Shown: one piece after another, positions 16,597-26,523 of the stretch
How positions within the stretch are numbered: the first letter of the stretch is position 1
Layout: every line of letters starts with the position of its first letter
DNA from: Niallia alba
GTDB taxonomy: Bacteria; Bacillota; Bacilli; Bacillales; Cytobacillaceae
Assembly: GCF_012933555.1 (NCBI RefSeq)
Contig: NZ_JABBPK010000001.1
Span: 3,202,001 to 3,266,000 of the forward strand
Length of the DNA stretch: 64,000 bases
Reading direction: 5' to 3'
Notes under the pieces: model-generated
What the model was told of the DNA's origin: nothing
Seen by the model: only the letters and a program-made list of their open reading frames with translations
Databases searched by the model: none
Program-made: the position numbers and the translations under genes

Positions 16597-18489
16597 CTAA
16601 GCCCTCTTTTGTTTTTTTCTGGCAATGGCTAAAATTCTATTTACAACTTCCTCTTTAGTTAATTTAATTTCACTTAATAAAGAGTTCACATCTCCATGCT
16701 CAATAAATTCATCTGGGATTCCCATGCGATCAATCACATTTGCACCAAACCCATGATCATGTGCATATTCTAAACAATAACTTCCAAAACCACCTTGCAG
16801 AACAGCTTCTTCAATTGTCAAAATTGGTATTTGTTTTTGCAATAAGTCTGTAAGCATTTTTTCATCTAGCGGTTTAATAAATCTGGCATTAACTACTTTT
16901 ACATGGATTCCCTGTGATTCGAGTTGATTTGCTGCTTCCATCGCCATTTCAATTGTCGTTCCAAACGTAAGGATTGCTGCATCTGTTCCCTCTCTCAGTA
17001 CTTCCCATGTACCAATTGGAATCGTTTTTAAAGTAGGATCAAGCTTAACTCCTATCCCATTGCCACGAGGAAAACGCATAGCAATCGGTCCATCATTATA
17101 CTCTATTGCTGTATTTACCATATGCTGTCCTTCGTTTTCGTCCTTTGGCATCATCAATACTAGGTTTGGCATATGTCGTAAAAACGCAATATCATAAATT
17201 CCTTGATGCGTTTCCCCGTCTGCTCCTACTAAGCCTGCTCGATCAATCCCAATAAACACATTTAATCTTTGACGGCATACATCATGAAGTACCTGATCAT
17301 ACGCTCTTTGCAAAAAAGTAGAATAGATTGCTAAAAATGGCTTCATCTTTTGTGTAGCGAGTCCTGCTGCTAATGTAACTGCATGCTGTTCAGCTATACC
17401 AACATCTAACATTCGATCTGGTAATTCTTTTGCAAATGCTTCTAATTTTGAACCAACTGGCATTGCAGGAGTAACAGCCACAATTCGTTTATCTGATCTA
17501 GCCAATTTTAAAACGGTATCACTTACGAGTTTACTCCACGCAGGTGCAGTAATCGTTGGTTTGACAAAATCACCTGTTTCAATCTTATATGGACCAGTTC
17601 CGTGCCATGTTCCAATTTTATCTTTTTCTGCAGGAGAAAATCCTTTTCCTTTTTTCGTAATGACGTGCAATAAAACTGGGCCGGAAGTTTTCTTTGCATA
17701 GTTTATTTGTTCGAATAAGTCATCAAAATCATGTCCATCTACTGGACCTAGATAAGTAAAACCTAACTCTTCAAAAAACACACCGGATACCAATAAATAT
17801 TTTAGGCTATCTTTAATTCTTTCCGCAGTAGAAGCCATCTTTCCACCGACTGCTGGAATTTTCTTCAAAAGCATTTCCAATTCATCTTTTACCCATTGGT
17901 ATTTTCCAGCCGTTCTTAATCTGCCTAATACTTGATGAAGAGCTCCCACATTCGGTGCAATCGACATTTCATTATCATTGAGGATAACAATCATATTTTT
18001 CTTTTCATCACCGATATGGTTTAATGCTTCAAGAGCCATTCCACCTGTTAATGCGCCATCTCCGATTATTGGAACAATATAGGAATCTTCTTTTTTGATA
18101 TCCCGAGCTACGGCCATCCCCATTGCAGCAGATAAGGAAGTAGAGCTATGACCGGTTTCCCAGACATCATGCTCACTTTCATTCATTTTTGGAAACCCAC
18201 TTAATCCTTTGTATTGTCTAAGGGTATCAAAATCTTTTGCACGACCTGTTAAAATTTTGTGTACATAGGATTGATGGCCTACATCCCAAATAAATTTATC
18301 CTTTGGGCTATCAAAGCTTTTATGAAGGGCAATCGTTAATTCCACTACCCCTAAGTTAGGACCAATATGACCGCCAGTTAGAGAAAGCTTATTAATTAAA
18401 AAGTGACGGATTTCTTCACTGAGGCTCTTTAGTTCCTCATCAGACAACCCCTTTAAAAATGCTGGATTTTCAATTGACATTAAATCCAT
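16597..18489 (-). CDS. dxs: 1-deoxy-D-xylulose-5-phosphate synthase
   Basis: A 630-residue thiamine-diphosphate enzyme making the first intermediate of the methylerythritol phosphate isoprenoid pathway from pyruvate and glyceraldehyde 3-phosphate. The signature blocks are intact: [16 protein letters not shown], the [19 protein letters not shown] thiamine-binding motif, [11 protein letters not shown] and [16 protein letters not shown]. The start at 18489 ([12 protein letters not shown]) follows AAAGTGAG by 10 bases; an ATG seven codons upstream lacks a binding site. ispA lies upstream but is separated by about 590 bp of terminator and repeat, so dxs probably has its own promoter. Confidence 0.97.
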   Translation of the reverse strand: MDLMSIENPAFLKGLSDEELKSLSEEIRHFLINKLSLTGGHIGPNLGVVELTIALHKSFDSPKDKFIWDVGHQSYVHKILTGRAKDFDTLRQYKGLSGFPKMNESEHDVWETGHSSTSLSAAMGMAVARDIKKEDSYIVPIIGDGALTGGMALEALNHIGDEKKNMIVILNDNEMSIAPNVGALHQVLGRLRTAGKYQWVKDELEMLLKKIPAVGGKMASTAERIKDSLKYLLVSGVFFEELGFTYLGPVDGHDFDDLFEQINYAKKTSGPVLLHVITKKGKGFSPAEKDKIGTWHGTGPYKIETGDFVKPTITAPAWSKLVSDTVLKLARSDKRIVAVTPAMPVGSKLEAFAKELPDRMLDVGIAEQHAVTLAAGLATQKMKPFLAIYSTFLQRAYDQVLHDVCRQRLNVFIGIDRAGLVGADGETHQGIYDIAFLRHMPNLVLMMPKDENEGQHMVNTAIEYNDGPIAMRFPRGNGIGVKLDPTLKTIPIGTWEVLREGTDAAILTFGTTIEMAMEAANQLESQGIHVKVVNARFIKPLDEKMLTDLLQKQIPILTIEEAVLQGGFGSYCLEYAHDHGFGANVIDRMGIPDEFIEHGDVNSLLSEIKLTKEEVVNRILAIARKKQKRA

Positions 18490-18730
18490 AAGGTAACAAC
18501 TCACTTTCATTCAGTATATAACCAAAAATAGCGATGAATGTGCGACTAGATTGGTATATCTTCCTTCCGTTTAACTATTTCTTTTCATCTAAGATTGTAT
18601 TTTATATTAGAATACCTTATTTTTATTAAAAAACCTAATTTATACTTGTATTTAAATATGTATTATACCATTCCTTCACAGATAATAGTAGTAATTCTAC
18701 ATAGTAAGAACAGTAGGGCTTTTAGCGCTC

Positions 18731-18830
18731 AAAAAAAGGATGCCTCAAAGTGGAACAGCACTCATACACTTTTATAAATGCTTTGTTTTATAAAATGCAC
18801 GAGTGCTGTCAAATATGATTGAGACACCCT
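18731..18830 (-). terminator. long stem-loop terminator downstream of ispA
   Basis: Nested arms pair along about 100 bp: AGGATGCCTCAA with TTGAGACACCCT, CAGCACTC with GAGTGCTG, and TTTTATAAA with TTTATAAAA. Read on the minus strand it ends in seven T, so it fits as the terminator of the xseA-xseB-ispA transcript. Its size and nested symmetry also suggest a mobile repeat recruited as a terminator. Confidence 0.7.
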
Positions 18831-18847
18831 GATATGTTCTTCTATAT

Positions 18848-19002
18848 TTTTATCCCACTCTTAACGGACAGTAAGACTCCCCCCTCTTTTTTTATGAGAA
18901 TACGAGGAAGATAGGTGGGAGATCAACTGTCCGTAAAGGTCCGATTGGTTCAACTAACCATCAATGAAGGAAAACCCCCACTGATGGAATTTTCACTTTA
19001 TT
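18848..19002 (-). repeat. dispersed structured repeat, copy B
   Basis: The reverse complement of copy A. It begins (minus strand) AATAAAGTGAAAATTCCATC, contains GGTTAGTTGAACCAATCGG, and ends GTTAAGAGTGGGATAAA. Here ACGGACAGT and ACTGTCCGT pair perfectly, as do CTCCCACCT and AGGGGGGAG. The first hairpin is shortened to CCATCA/TGATGG. It lies just downstream of ispA. Confidence 0.8.
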
Positions 19003-19074
19003 GCTTCCTAAAGAAACTTAATACTATTATATACCATCATTAAAAAGCTTTTAAACGGTTAAATAAAGTTATTA

Positions 19075-19968
19075 TTAATTATTTCTATATGCAATTAGAT
19101 TTGTAATCTCTTCTAAGATTGCGCTATCTAAGTTTAAGCTCCTAAGTAGATCTTTTGCTCCTTTAATATGTAGATCTAATTCTTTTTTTGCTCCACCCAT
19201 TGTCAGGATTTTCGGATAAGTACTTTTGTGATTATCCATATCACTGCCAATCGGTTTTCCAATGACAGCTTCATCACCCTCTAAATCTAGAATATCATCT
19301 CTAATTTGGAAGGCTAACCCTAAATGATAAGCAAATTGCTTTAATGTCTCTATTTCCTTGCTTGTAGCACCTGCTAATATTGCACCAATTATGATACTTA
19401 CCTCTAATAGCTTTCCTGTCTTATGTAGATGAATCTGTTCAAGTTCTCGCTGATTTAGCGCTTTATTTTCTCCTTCTATATCAGCAACCTGTCCACCTAC
19501 CATTCCTTCAGCTCCTGCTGCTTCTGCTAACAGGTTAATAGTAGTAAGAATAAGATCAGAAGGAATATTTTCCTGCGTCATCCGTGTCATAATTTGAAAA
19601 CTATAGGTAAGAAGTGCATCTCCTGCTAGGATTGCTGTTGCCTCTCCATATACTTTATGATTTGTCGGTAATCCTCTCCGTAAATCATCATCATCCATGC
19701 TTGGTAAATCATCATGAATTAAGGAGTATGTATGGATCATTTCAATTGCAGTTGCAGGTAATAACCCTTTAAATGGATCTTTTCCATACGATTGAATAGT
19801 TGCAAATAAAAGCAATGGGCGAATTCTTTTTCCACCTGCATTCAGTGAGTACAGCATGGAATCTTTTAGGTTAGAAGGAGCAACAAGTTTTTCTACATTT
19901 TGCTTTAATTCTTTTTCTAAAAGATCTTTATACTTTTTTGTAAAAGCTGACAAAGAGATATTATTCAA
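19075..19968 (-). CDS. ispA: farnesyl diphosphate synthase
   Basis: A 297-residue trans-prenyltransferase condensing isopentenyl diphosphate with allylic substrates to farnesyl diphosphate. The first aspartate-rich motif is DDLPSMDDDDLRRG and the second FQIRDDILDLEGD; GGKRIRPLL is the usual substrate-binding block. Translation starts at TTG 19968, seven bases after GGAGGA and 3 bp after the xseB stop codon, indicating coupling in an xseA-xseB-ispA operon. The product feeds undecaprenyl and menaquinone side-chain synthesis. Confidence 0.96.
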   Translation of the reverse strand: MNNISLSAFTKKYKDLLEKELKQNVEKLVAPSNLKDSMLYSLNAGGKRIRPLLLFATIQSYGKDPFKGLLPATAIEMIHTYSLIHDDLPSMDDDDLRRGLPTNHKVYGEATAILAGDALLTYSFQIMTRMTQENIPSDLILTTINLLAEAAGAEGMVGGQVADIEGENKALNQRELEQIHLHKTGKLLEVSIIIGAILAGATSKEIETLKQFAYHLGLAFQIRDDILDLEGDEAVIGKPIGSDMDNHKSTYPKILTMGGAKKELDLHIKGAKDLLRSLNLDSAILEEITNLIAYRNN

Positions 19969-19971
19969 GCG

Positions 19972-20211
19972 TTAGTCCTCCTCAGCAATAGAAAAAGGTT
20001 GTTTTTTTCCATTTTCTAGAACAACTTCAGCTAATTGTTCTTCGACATTTTTCAATTTTTCATGGCAGTATTTAGAAAGTTCCATTCCTTTTTTATACGT
20101 ATTAATCGCTTCTTCTAATGGAACATCTCCTTCTTCTAATTTTTCAACGATTCTTTCTAATTCTTCCATCGCTTCTTCAAAAGATGGCTTTTTTTCCGAA
20201 TTGGTTGCCAA
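19972..20211 (-). CDS. xseB: exodeoxyribonuclease VII small subunit
   Basis: A 79-residue acidic helical protein of the XseB family ([38 protein letters not shown]). It forms the multi-subunit exonuclease VII with XseA, degrading single-stranded DNA from both ends. It starts at TTG 20211 after GGAGAGG, and only 3 bp separate it from each neighbour. Confidence 0.95.
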   Translation of the reverse strand: MATNSEKKPSFEEAMEELERIVEKLEEGDVPLEEAINTYKKGMELSKYCHEKLKNVEEQLAEVVLENGKKQPFSIAEED

Positions 20212-20214
20212 ATT

Positions 20215-21561
20215 CTACCTCTCCTTTACCGCAATAATTTCCGCCTCTATAATACCATCAGCTAAATTCAATTCAATCTGATCTTTTGCTTGCACTTGTT
20301 TAATGGTGGCTATTAACTTTCCATTACTATCATATGCTACATTATAACCTCTTTCCATTATCTTTAACGGACTTAATGCATCCATCTTACCTATTATCGA
20401 AAGAAAAGACTGCCTTTTTGCCTGAAGTATGAGCTCTGTATTGCGGATCATATTTTTTTGTAAGTTAGCTAAATCGTGGTGCGCTTTCTTTATATATTGA
20501 TCAGGATGATTTCTTAGTAATTGCTTTTGGATTGATTGATGTTGATTGTTCTTCTGATCAAAAACTCTTTGTACATTACGGATTAGCAACTCTGTCTGTT
20601 TATCTAACTGCTCCAATTTCTGATCATATAAAACCTTAGGATAACGAAAAGCATAGGAACGTTGAATTCTGTTTAAGCGTAGTTTCTGTAATTCCACCTT
20701 TTCTTTTATGCCCCTAATTAACCGACTTTGTCTTGTCAAAATCCGTTCCACGAGTTCATCAATATGAGGTACGGCTAATTCAGCTGCACCAGTTGGAGTC
20801 GGCGCCCGCATGTCTGCAACAAAATCAGCAATAGTAAAATCTGTTTCATGACCGACAGCAGATATAACAGGAATAGTTGAAGTGTGAATGGCTCTGGCAA
20901 CGATTTCTTCGTTAAAAGCCCATAATTCCTCAATGGAACCGCCGCCTCTCCCTACAATGAGAACATCAATTATCGGTGACTCCTGCTCATTTGCTTGTTG
21001 AATAGCCTTTACAATGGAAGGAGCCGCCGTTTCTCCTTGAACTAACGCCGGATAAATCATAATTTTAGCGATTGGGTATCGTCTTTTAATTGTCGTAATA
21101 ATATCTCTAATAGCCGCACCAGTAGGCGAGGTAATTACACCAATTGTTTTTGGATATCGCGGAATTATTTTCTTATGTTCTGGCAGAAACAAGCCTTCTT
21201 GCTCTAGTTTCGCTCTCAACTGCTCATAGGCAAGATACAATTGTCCAATACCGTCTGGCTGCATTTCATTCACATACATTTGATACTGTCCGCTTGATTC
21301 ATAAACAGTAATACTTGCTTTAACAAGTACTTTCATCCCATTTTCTGGCGTGAATTTCATTTGCTGGTTATGACGCGCAAACATAACGGCTAAAATCCTG
21401 GCTTTCTCATCTTTTAAGGTAAAATACATGTGACCACTTGAATGCTGCTTAAAGTTGGATATTTCCCCTTTCACCATGACTTCGTGCAGATGAGGATCGG
21501 CATCAAATTTTCTTTTTATGTATTTCGTCAAAGCATGTACCGTTAAATAACGTGATTCCAT
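20215..21561 (-). CDS. xseA: exodeoxyribonuclease VII large subunit
   Basis: A 448-residue catalytic subunit. The N-terminal OB-fold (VMVKGEISNFKQHSSGHMYFTLKDE) is followed by the catalytic domain (GVITSPTGAAIRDIITTIKRRYP, VLIVGRGGGSIEELWAFNEE, ISAVGHETDFTIADFVADMRAPTPTGAAE) and a long coiled coil. AAGGAG precedes the ATG. The 186 bp between it and nusB is too short for the folD gene found there in B. subtilis. Confidence 0.97.
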   Translation of the reverse strand: MESRYLTVHALTKYIKRKFDADPHLHEVMVKGEISNFKQHSSGHMYFTLKDEKARILAVMFARHNQQMKFTPENGMKVLVKASITVYESSGQYQMYVNEMQPDGIGQLYLAYEQLRAKLEQEGLFLPEHKKIIPRYPKTIGVITSPTGAAIRDIITTIKRRYPIAKIMIYPALVQGETAAPSIVKAIQQANEQESPIIDVLIVGRGGGSIEELWAFNEEIVARAIHTSTIPVISAVGHETDFTIADFVADMRAPTPTGAAELAVPHIDELVERILTRQSRLIRGIKEKVELQKLRLNRIQRSYAFRYPKVLYDQKLEQLDKQTELLIRNVQRVFDQKNNQHQSIQKQLLRNHPDQYIKKAHHDLANLQKNMIRNTELILQAKRQSFLSIIGKMDALSPLKIMERGYNVAYDSNGKLIATIKQVQAKDQIELNLADGIIEAEIIAVKER

Positions 21562-21747
21562 TTATAAAAACTCCTTATACAGGATGGAAAAAGGGGTGTA
21601 GCATCCATCCACCACATCCCTTTTTCATTCATGTTTATAGGTTATAGAAGGAAACAATTTAGGATGATAACAAGTCTTATCTGCTTGTGATGCAAACAAG
21701 AAATCATTCAAATATTAGCACTTTTGATCAAACCATCGTTTCTCTTA

Positions 21748-22143
21748 TTATTGCTGATTTTCTTTGATTTTAGATAATACTCCGTTGACGAATCTACCAG
21801 ATTGATCATCTCCATAAAGTTTAGCAATTTCTACAGCCTCATCTATTGCTACATTTACAGGTACATCATCTGCTTGACCATACATCATTTCATACGCTGC
21901 AAGACGTAAAATGTTCCGGTCTACATTAGCTATTCTTTCCAGTGACCAATTTTCTAGATATTGTTTGATTGTTTCATCAATAGAAACTTGGTGGCTAAGA
22001 ACCCCATCCACTAATTTAGTAAGATAGGAATCGGATTTCTCTCCTTCTAAAACATGTTCTATTGCTATTTCCTTGTCTATATCACTAATATCAATTTGAA
22101 ATAGTGCCTGTAAGGCCTTTTCTCTGGCAGTTCTTCTTTTCAT
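21748..22143 (-). CDS. nusB: transcription antitermination factor NusB
   Basis: A 131-residue all-helical protein with KRRTAREKALQALFQIDIS at the N-terminus and ANVDRNILRLAAYEMMY and PVNVAIDEAVEIAKLYGDDQSGRFVNGVLSKI blocks. It binds boxA RNA with NusE (S10) during rRNA antitermination. AAAGGAG precedes the ATG. The order nusB-yqhY-accC-accB follows B. subtilis, but a terminator separates it from yqhY. Confidence 0.96.
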   Translation of the reverse strand: MKRRTAREKALQALFQIDISDIDKEIAIEHVLEGEKSDSYLTKLVDGVLSHQVSIDETIKQYLENWSLERIANVDRNILRLAAYEMMYGQADDVPVNVAIDEAVEIAKLYGDDQSGRFVNGVLSKIKENQQ

Positions 22144-22286
22144 TATTTAAGCTCCTTTAAAATCCTTCCATAGGTTTAAACCAACCTATTTATCTATGCT
22201 ACATGAATAATAGCATAAATAAAAACAAAACTCTATCTTACGTGAAAAAAACCTAGAATTATGTTTGTACTGCTTCGTAAATTCTC

Positions 22287-22379
22287 ACAAAAACAAAGGC
22301 TGTCCAAGATAAGAACTCGATATCTAATAAAAGGGGTCCCCTTTTATTAGATATTTGTTCTCTCCTGTTCAGCCTTTGC
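22287..22379 (-). terminator. long hairpin terminator after yqhY
   Basis: The inner arms ATATCTAATAAAAGGGG and CCCCTTTTATTAGATAT are perfect around a single base. The outer arms pair CAAAGGCTG with CAGCCTTTG. On the minus strand it ends TTTGTTTTTG. It would close the accB-accC-yqhY transcript. Confidence 0.8.
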
Positions 22380-22420
22380 TATTAAAAATTATTATATTCT
22401 AGCTACTAGTAGATAGTATT

Positions 22421-22828
22421 CTACATTTCTTGCTGTAATTCAGATTCTTGTTTTGTCGATTCGAACTGAACACCAACAATGTGAATATTAACTTCCTCTG
22501 TTACTAGTCCAGTCATATTGATTAAAGTCTGACGAATATTGTCTTGAATTTGTTGTGCAACTTGTGGGATAGAAACACCAAAATTCATCACGCAATATAC
22601 TTCAACTTTAATACCTTCTTCACTAAGGTCAACTTTTATCCCTTTGTTGTGCATCTTTTTTCCAAATTTCTCCACAACTCCAGTTGCAAAATTGCTTCTC
22701 ATTTGAGCTACACCTTCTACTTCAGAAGCAGCAATACTAGCAATAACCTCAATTACTTCAGGAGCAATTTCTACTTTGCCTAGTCCATTATACTCTTGGT
22801 TCATTTCTAAACTTGTTGTTTCGCTCAT
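22421..22828 (-). CDS. yqhY: Asp23/Gls24 family protein YqhY
   Basis: A 135-residue DUF322/Asp23 protein (LGKVEIAPEVIEVIASIAASEVEGVAQM, VDLSEEGIKVEVYCVMNFGVSIPQVAQQIQDNIRQTL). It lies 15 bp after accC. B. subtilis YqhY is reported to tune acetyl-CoA carboxylase activity, which fits the conserved linkage. It has no catalytic motif. AAAGGAGGAAAAAGTA precedes the ATG. Confidence 0.93.
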   Translation of the reverse strand: MSETTSLEMNQEYNGLGKVEIAPEVIEVIASIAASEVEGVAQMRSNFATGVVEKFGKKMHNKGIKVDLSEEGIKVEVYCVMNFGVSIPQVAQQIQDNIRQTLINMTGLVTEEVNIHIVGVQFESTKQESELQQEM

Positions 22829-22843
22829 TACTTTTTCCTCCTT

Positions 22844-24202
22844 TTAATCTTCTGATTTCATTAAATCATACATCTCTAAAAACTTTGTGTTGAAGTTGCC
22901 TTCCACAAACTTTTCATGATTAAGGAGATTTAAGTGAAACGGAATCGTAGTGTGTACACCCTCGATTACAAATTCACTCAGCGCCCGTTTCATGCGGGAA
23001 ATAGCTTCTTGTCTAGTTGATCCATAGGTAATTACCTTAGCAATCATACTATCATAGTATGGTGGGATCTTATAACCTGGATAAGCAGCTGAATCAACAC
23101 GTACTCCTAATCCGCCTGGCGGTAAATACATATCGATTTTCCCTGGTGAAGGCATGAAATTTTTCGCAGGATTTTCTGCGTTGATACGGCATTCTATTGA
23201 CCAACCAGTAAATGTAACATCCTTTTGTTTATATTCCAAAGGTTTGCCTGATGCAACTAGTATTTGTTCTTTAATTAAATCAATACCAGTTACCATTTCC
23301 GTTACTGGATGCTCAACTTGGATGCGCGTATTCATTTCCATAAAATAGAATGCTTGATTTTGATAATCAAAAATGAATTCAATCGTTCCTGCACCTGTAT
23401 AATTTACTGCAGCGGCAGCTTTAACAGCAGCATCCCCCATTTTTTCTCGCATTTCTTCTGATAATACAGGAGACGGAGATTCTTCGAGCAACTTTTGCAA
23501 TCGACGCTGTACGGAGCAATCTCTTTCTCCTAGATGAATGACATTCCCATAATTATCAGCAAGTACTTGCAATTCTACATGGCGGAAATCCTCGATATAT
23601 TTTTCTAAATACACTCCTGCATTCCCAAAAGCTGTTAATGCTTCTTGCTGCGTAATGTTTATTCCTTTAATTAATTCTTCTTCTGTTCTTGCTACACGGA
23701 TTCCCTTACCACCGCCACCTGCAGTAGCTTTAATAATAACAGGATATCCTATTTCTTTTGCTAATTGAATGCCATCTTCTAGATCTTTAATAATTCCTTG
23801 GGAACCAGGCACGATTGGCACGCCAGCCTGACGCATTGTTTCTCTCGCAACATCTTTTGTTCCCATTTTATTAATAGCCTCTGGACTAGGTCCTACAAAC
23901 GTGATTTTGCAATCTCTGCACAATTCAGCAAAATCAGCATTTTCCGCCAAAAATCCGTATCCAGGATGAATGGCATCGCACCCTGTTAACGTTGCTACAC
24001 TTATTATGTTTGTAAAGTTTAAATAACTATCCTTTGAAGCTTTTGGTCCTATACAATACGCTTCATCAGCGATTTGTACATGCAAAGCCTCACGATCTGC
24101 TTCTGAATAAATAGCCACCGTTTGGATATCTAATTCACGACAAGCTCTTATAATACGAACAGCTATTTCTCCTCTATTTGCGATTAATAGTTTTTTTATC
24201 AT
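22844..24202 (-). CDS. accC: acetyl-CoA carboxylase biotin carboxylase subunit
   Basis: A 452-residue ATP-grasp enzyme carboxylating biotin on AccB. Key blocks are [23 protein letters not shown], the glycine-rich loop [14 protein letters not shown], and the catalytic region [28 protein letters not shown] precedes the ATG. It lies 18 bp after accB, and the pair commits acetyl-CoA to fatty acid synthesis together with AccAD encoded elsewhere. Confidence 0.97.
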   Translation of the reverse strand: MIKKLLIANRGEIAVRIIRACRELDIQTVAIYSEADREALHVQIADEAYCIGPKASKDSYLNFTNIISVATLTGCDAIHPGYGFLAENADFAELCRDCKITFVGPSPEAINKMGTKDVARETMRQAGVPIVPGSQGIIKDLEDGIQLAKEIGYPVIIKATAGGGGKGIRVARTEEELIKGINITQQEALTAFGNAGVYLEKYIEDFRHVELQVLADNYGNVIHLGERDCSVQRRLQKLLEESPSPVLSEEMREKMGDAAVKAAAAVNYTGAGTIEFIFDYQNQAFYFMEMNTRIQVEHPVTEMVTGIDLIKEQILVASGKPLEYKQKDVTFTGWSIECRINAENPAKNFMPSPGKIDMYLPPGGLGVRVDSAAYPGYKIPPYYDSMIAKVITYGSTRQEAISRMKRALSEFVIEGVHTTIPFHLNLLNHEKFVEGNFNTKFLEMYDLMKSED

Positions 24203-24220
24203 CGATTAAACCCCTCTTAG

Positions 24221-24694
24221 TTACGCCTTTACTAGAAATAATGGTTCCCCGTACTCTACAAGTTCTCCATCTTTAACGAGAATTTCTACAATTTCGCCAT
24301 CTACTTCTGCTGTAATTTCGTTAAATAACTTCATCGCTTCTACGATACAAACAACAGAATCTTTTGTAACCTTATCTCCTACTTTTATAAATGCAGGAGC
24401 ATCTGGAGAAGCTGATTGATAGAATGTTCCTACCATCGGAGAGGTAATCTTATGTAAGTTTTCATCGATTGATTTTTCAGGTGCTTCTGTAACTACACTT
24501 TCAACCGCAACCTCTTTTGTTGTTTTCGCTTCTTCTTGTTGGATTGTTTTTGTAACAACTGGTGCTGCTACTACTGCCTCTCCAACATTCTTTTTGATTT
24601 CAACTTTCACGCCATCTTGTTCATATAAAAAATTGCTAATAGTCGAATCATCTATTAATTTAATTAGTTCTTTCACTTCTGAAATTTTCAACAT
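24221..24694 (-). CDS. accB: biotin carboxyl carrier protein
   Basis: A 157-residue carrier. The N-terminal segment LKISEVKELIKLIDDSTISNFLYEQ is typical. A variable Glu/Ala/Thr-rich linker (about residues 37-78) leads to the biotinyl domain with the acceptor lysine in CIVEAMKLFNEI. AAGGGG precedes the ATG. An IS4-family element begins 128 bp upstream, so any promoter further away has been displaced. Confidence 0.97.
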   Translation of the reverse strand: MLKISEVKELIKLIDDSTISNFLYEQDGVKVEIKKNVGEAVVAAPVVTKTIQQEEAKTTKEVAVESVVTEAPEKSIDENLHKITSPMVGTFYQSASPDAPAFIKVGDKVTKDSVVCIVEAMKLFNEITAEVDGEIVEILVKDGELVEYGEPLFLVKA

Positions 24695-24822
24695 ATAATT
24701 GCACCCCTTAAGTCATTCTTTTAGTACTAGATACTAATATCATACGATAAGACCTTATTATAATTCAACAATCATCTTTAAAACATTACTTTTTTGCTAC
24801 TAATTTTTTTATTATATTTTCA

Positions 24823-26227
24823 CACTAGTGTTGCATAAATAGTGTCATAATTTTCAGTTTACTCACCTTCCCTGTTTAGAGGCAAAAAAGTAAATACCCA
24901 ATCAAAGGTGGCCCCATCCATTTGGAAATTTATTTACAATTAGACTTTTGCAACGACGACAATTTGCATATTTAAGGGATGGCTTTTCCTTCAATCTTTC
25001 GAAGCCAAACATTCGCTGGTTTCCACAATGCAGCCCTTAGATAACGGCTAATCTGTAAGGTTTTTCGCTTGCTTCTGGTCTCGATTTGCACGAGAACATG
25101 TAGGCAAAAAACAATTAGTGCGATAAATACTTGATTTTGAATCGCCCATTCGCTTTGACCGTAGAACTTTTTGATGCTGAGATGTTGTTTGATCCATTTA
25201 AAAAACAGCTCAATTGCCCACCGTGATTTATACATTTCTGAAATTTCTTCGGCGCTTAAATCAAAACGATTTGTAATTAAATGAAGTTCATTTCCTTTTG
25301 AGTCCATCACTTTTAGAAGCCGAAAGTAATTTTCAGCACGGTTTTGAGTCGTACCTATCAACACCATTTGGTCTGATAAAACAGCTGTATCCTTGGGTAG
25401 CTTAAAATCGTAAACGTTCCGTATGACTGCATTTTTGCGTAGCCGTGAAAGAAAGAAGTAGCCATCATCAGTCATGCGATCAAAGCGCTCGTAGTCTAGA
25501 TAACCACGGTCAAACACATACATGCATTCCTTGTCATCCACCATGATTTCAAGCTGACCACGGTCATGTTCTTTTGCCGTTGTCATAACGGCCTTTTCAG
25601 GATAGGATATACCCTTTTCCATAAACACAAGGCGCAAATGTAACTTTACACCTGCTTTTGTTTTGCGGAATTTAGCCCATTTATGATTGGTCAAATTAAG
25701 TGGCAATGTGCTTGAATCAATGATTTTTAACGGCATCACGAGTTTCGTGTAATGCGTTTTGGCATGAATTTGTGACACTAAATCAAGGAAAAGCCTTTGA
25801 AATAGATCAGGGTTTATGCCGTTTAACCGCCGTGACAACTGAGAAATACTAATAGAATCAAGGTCTATCCCTTTTTGAAGCTGGTCATCGAAAAGACAAT
25901 CACCCAGCGCATGCAGACTTTCAATTTCTTGTAGCTGCGCAAAAAGTAGTAATTTTAGAAATGACTCTGTCGTTAATTTTTTCGTATAGTAATCTAATTT
26001 CATCGTTTTCACGTTTTCTTCAAATAATTGAAGATTTATAGGTGAAAACCATTGTCCAAATGAAGTTTTTCGTGTAATCTTGTCCATGTGATGGTCCTTT
26101 TTTAGTGGATTTGGACGGGTTACCACCTGACTAATCCATTATAAAGGACTTTTTCTTTGCGCAAAATAATAATATTGAACATTTTGAGTATTTTTAATAG
26201 TGAATTTAAATTAATGCAACACTAGTG
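24823..26227 (-). mobile_element. IS4-family insertion sequence, copy 1
   Basis: A complete 1405-bp element with inverted terminal repeats starting CACTAGTGTTGCAT and flanked by a perfect 9-bp target duplication ATATTTTCA (24814-24822 and 26228-26236). Size, ends and protein resemble IS4Bsu1 of B. subtilis as I recall it. It sits between accB and spoIIIAH, with the transposase reading toward accB. Confidence 0.93.
24972..26087 (-). CDS. IS4-family transposase, copy 1
   Basis: A 371-residue DDE transposase. Candidate catalytic acids lie in IIDSSTLPLN, in CMYVFDRGYLDYERFD, and in the IS4 signature YKSRWAIELFFKWIKQHL (the Y-R-E-K pattern). It starts at ATG 26087, giving the same N-terminus MDKITRKTSFGQWFSPINL as the second copy at 54111. 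By my count 22 residues differ between the two proteins (about 94% identity), and both are full length. Confidence 0.93.
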   Translation of the reverse strand: MDKITRKTSFGQWFSPINLQLFEENVKTMKLDYYTKKLTTESFLKLLLFAQLQEIESLHALGDCLFDDQLQKGIDLDSISISQLSRRLNGINPDLFQRLFLDLVSQIHAKTHYTKLVMPLKIIDSSTLPLNLTNHKWAKFRKTKAGVKLHLRLVFMEKGISYPEKAVMTTAKEHDRGQLEIMVDDKECMYVFDRGYLDYERFDRMTDDGYFFLSRLRKNAVIRNVYDFKLPKDTAVLSDQMVLIGTTQNRAENYFRLLKVMDSKGNELHLITNRFDLSAEEISEMYKSRWAIELFFKWIKQHLSIKKFYGQSEWAIQNQVFIALIVFCLHVLVQIETRSKRKTLQISRYLRAALWKPANVWLRKIEGKAIP

Positions 26228-26425
26228 ATATTTTCATAATAATTTTTAAATCCGCGGGAAATCATCTCTCTTTCTACCTACTTATCATACCACTATCTTT
26301 TTAAAATAACTAATCAAAGCTGACGATTTACAGAAAACGCTTACTTTTATAATTGATGTTAAAAAGAGCAAAAATTGATTATTATTAATAACACAATTTC
26401 ACTAATAGATTGATTCATTCTACCT

Positions 26426-26466
26426 AAAAAAACTGTAGACACTCAATAACAGTGATCTACAGTTTT
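26426..26466 (-). terminator. spoIIIA operon terminator
   Basis: AAAACTGTAGA and TCTACAGTTTT pair around a loop, with six T following on the minus strand. It lies 58 bp beyond the spoIIIAH stop codon. The stretch from 26237 to 26425 holds no gene. Confidence 0.8.
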
Positions 26467-26523
26467 GGACTAGCTATTCGTTTTTTCCCCATATTATTAC
26501 TTGTTACTTCCCTGTTGTCTCTA

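Noticed and set aside
26332..26345. Catabolite-responsive element-like site AGAAAACGCTTACT
   Set aside because: The core matches, but both end positions deviate, and the insertion sequence has moved it about 1.6 kb from accB.
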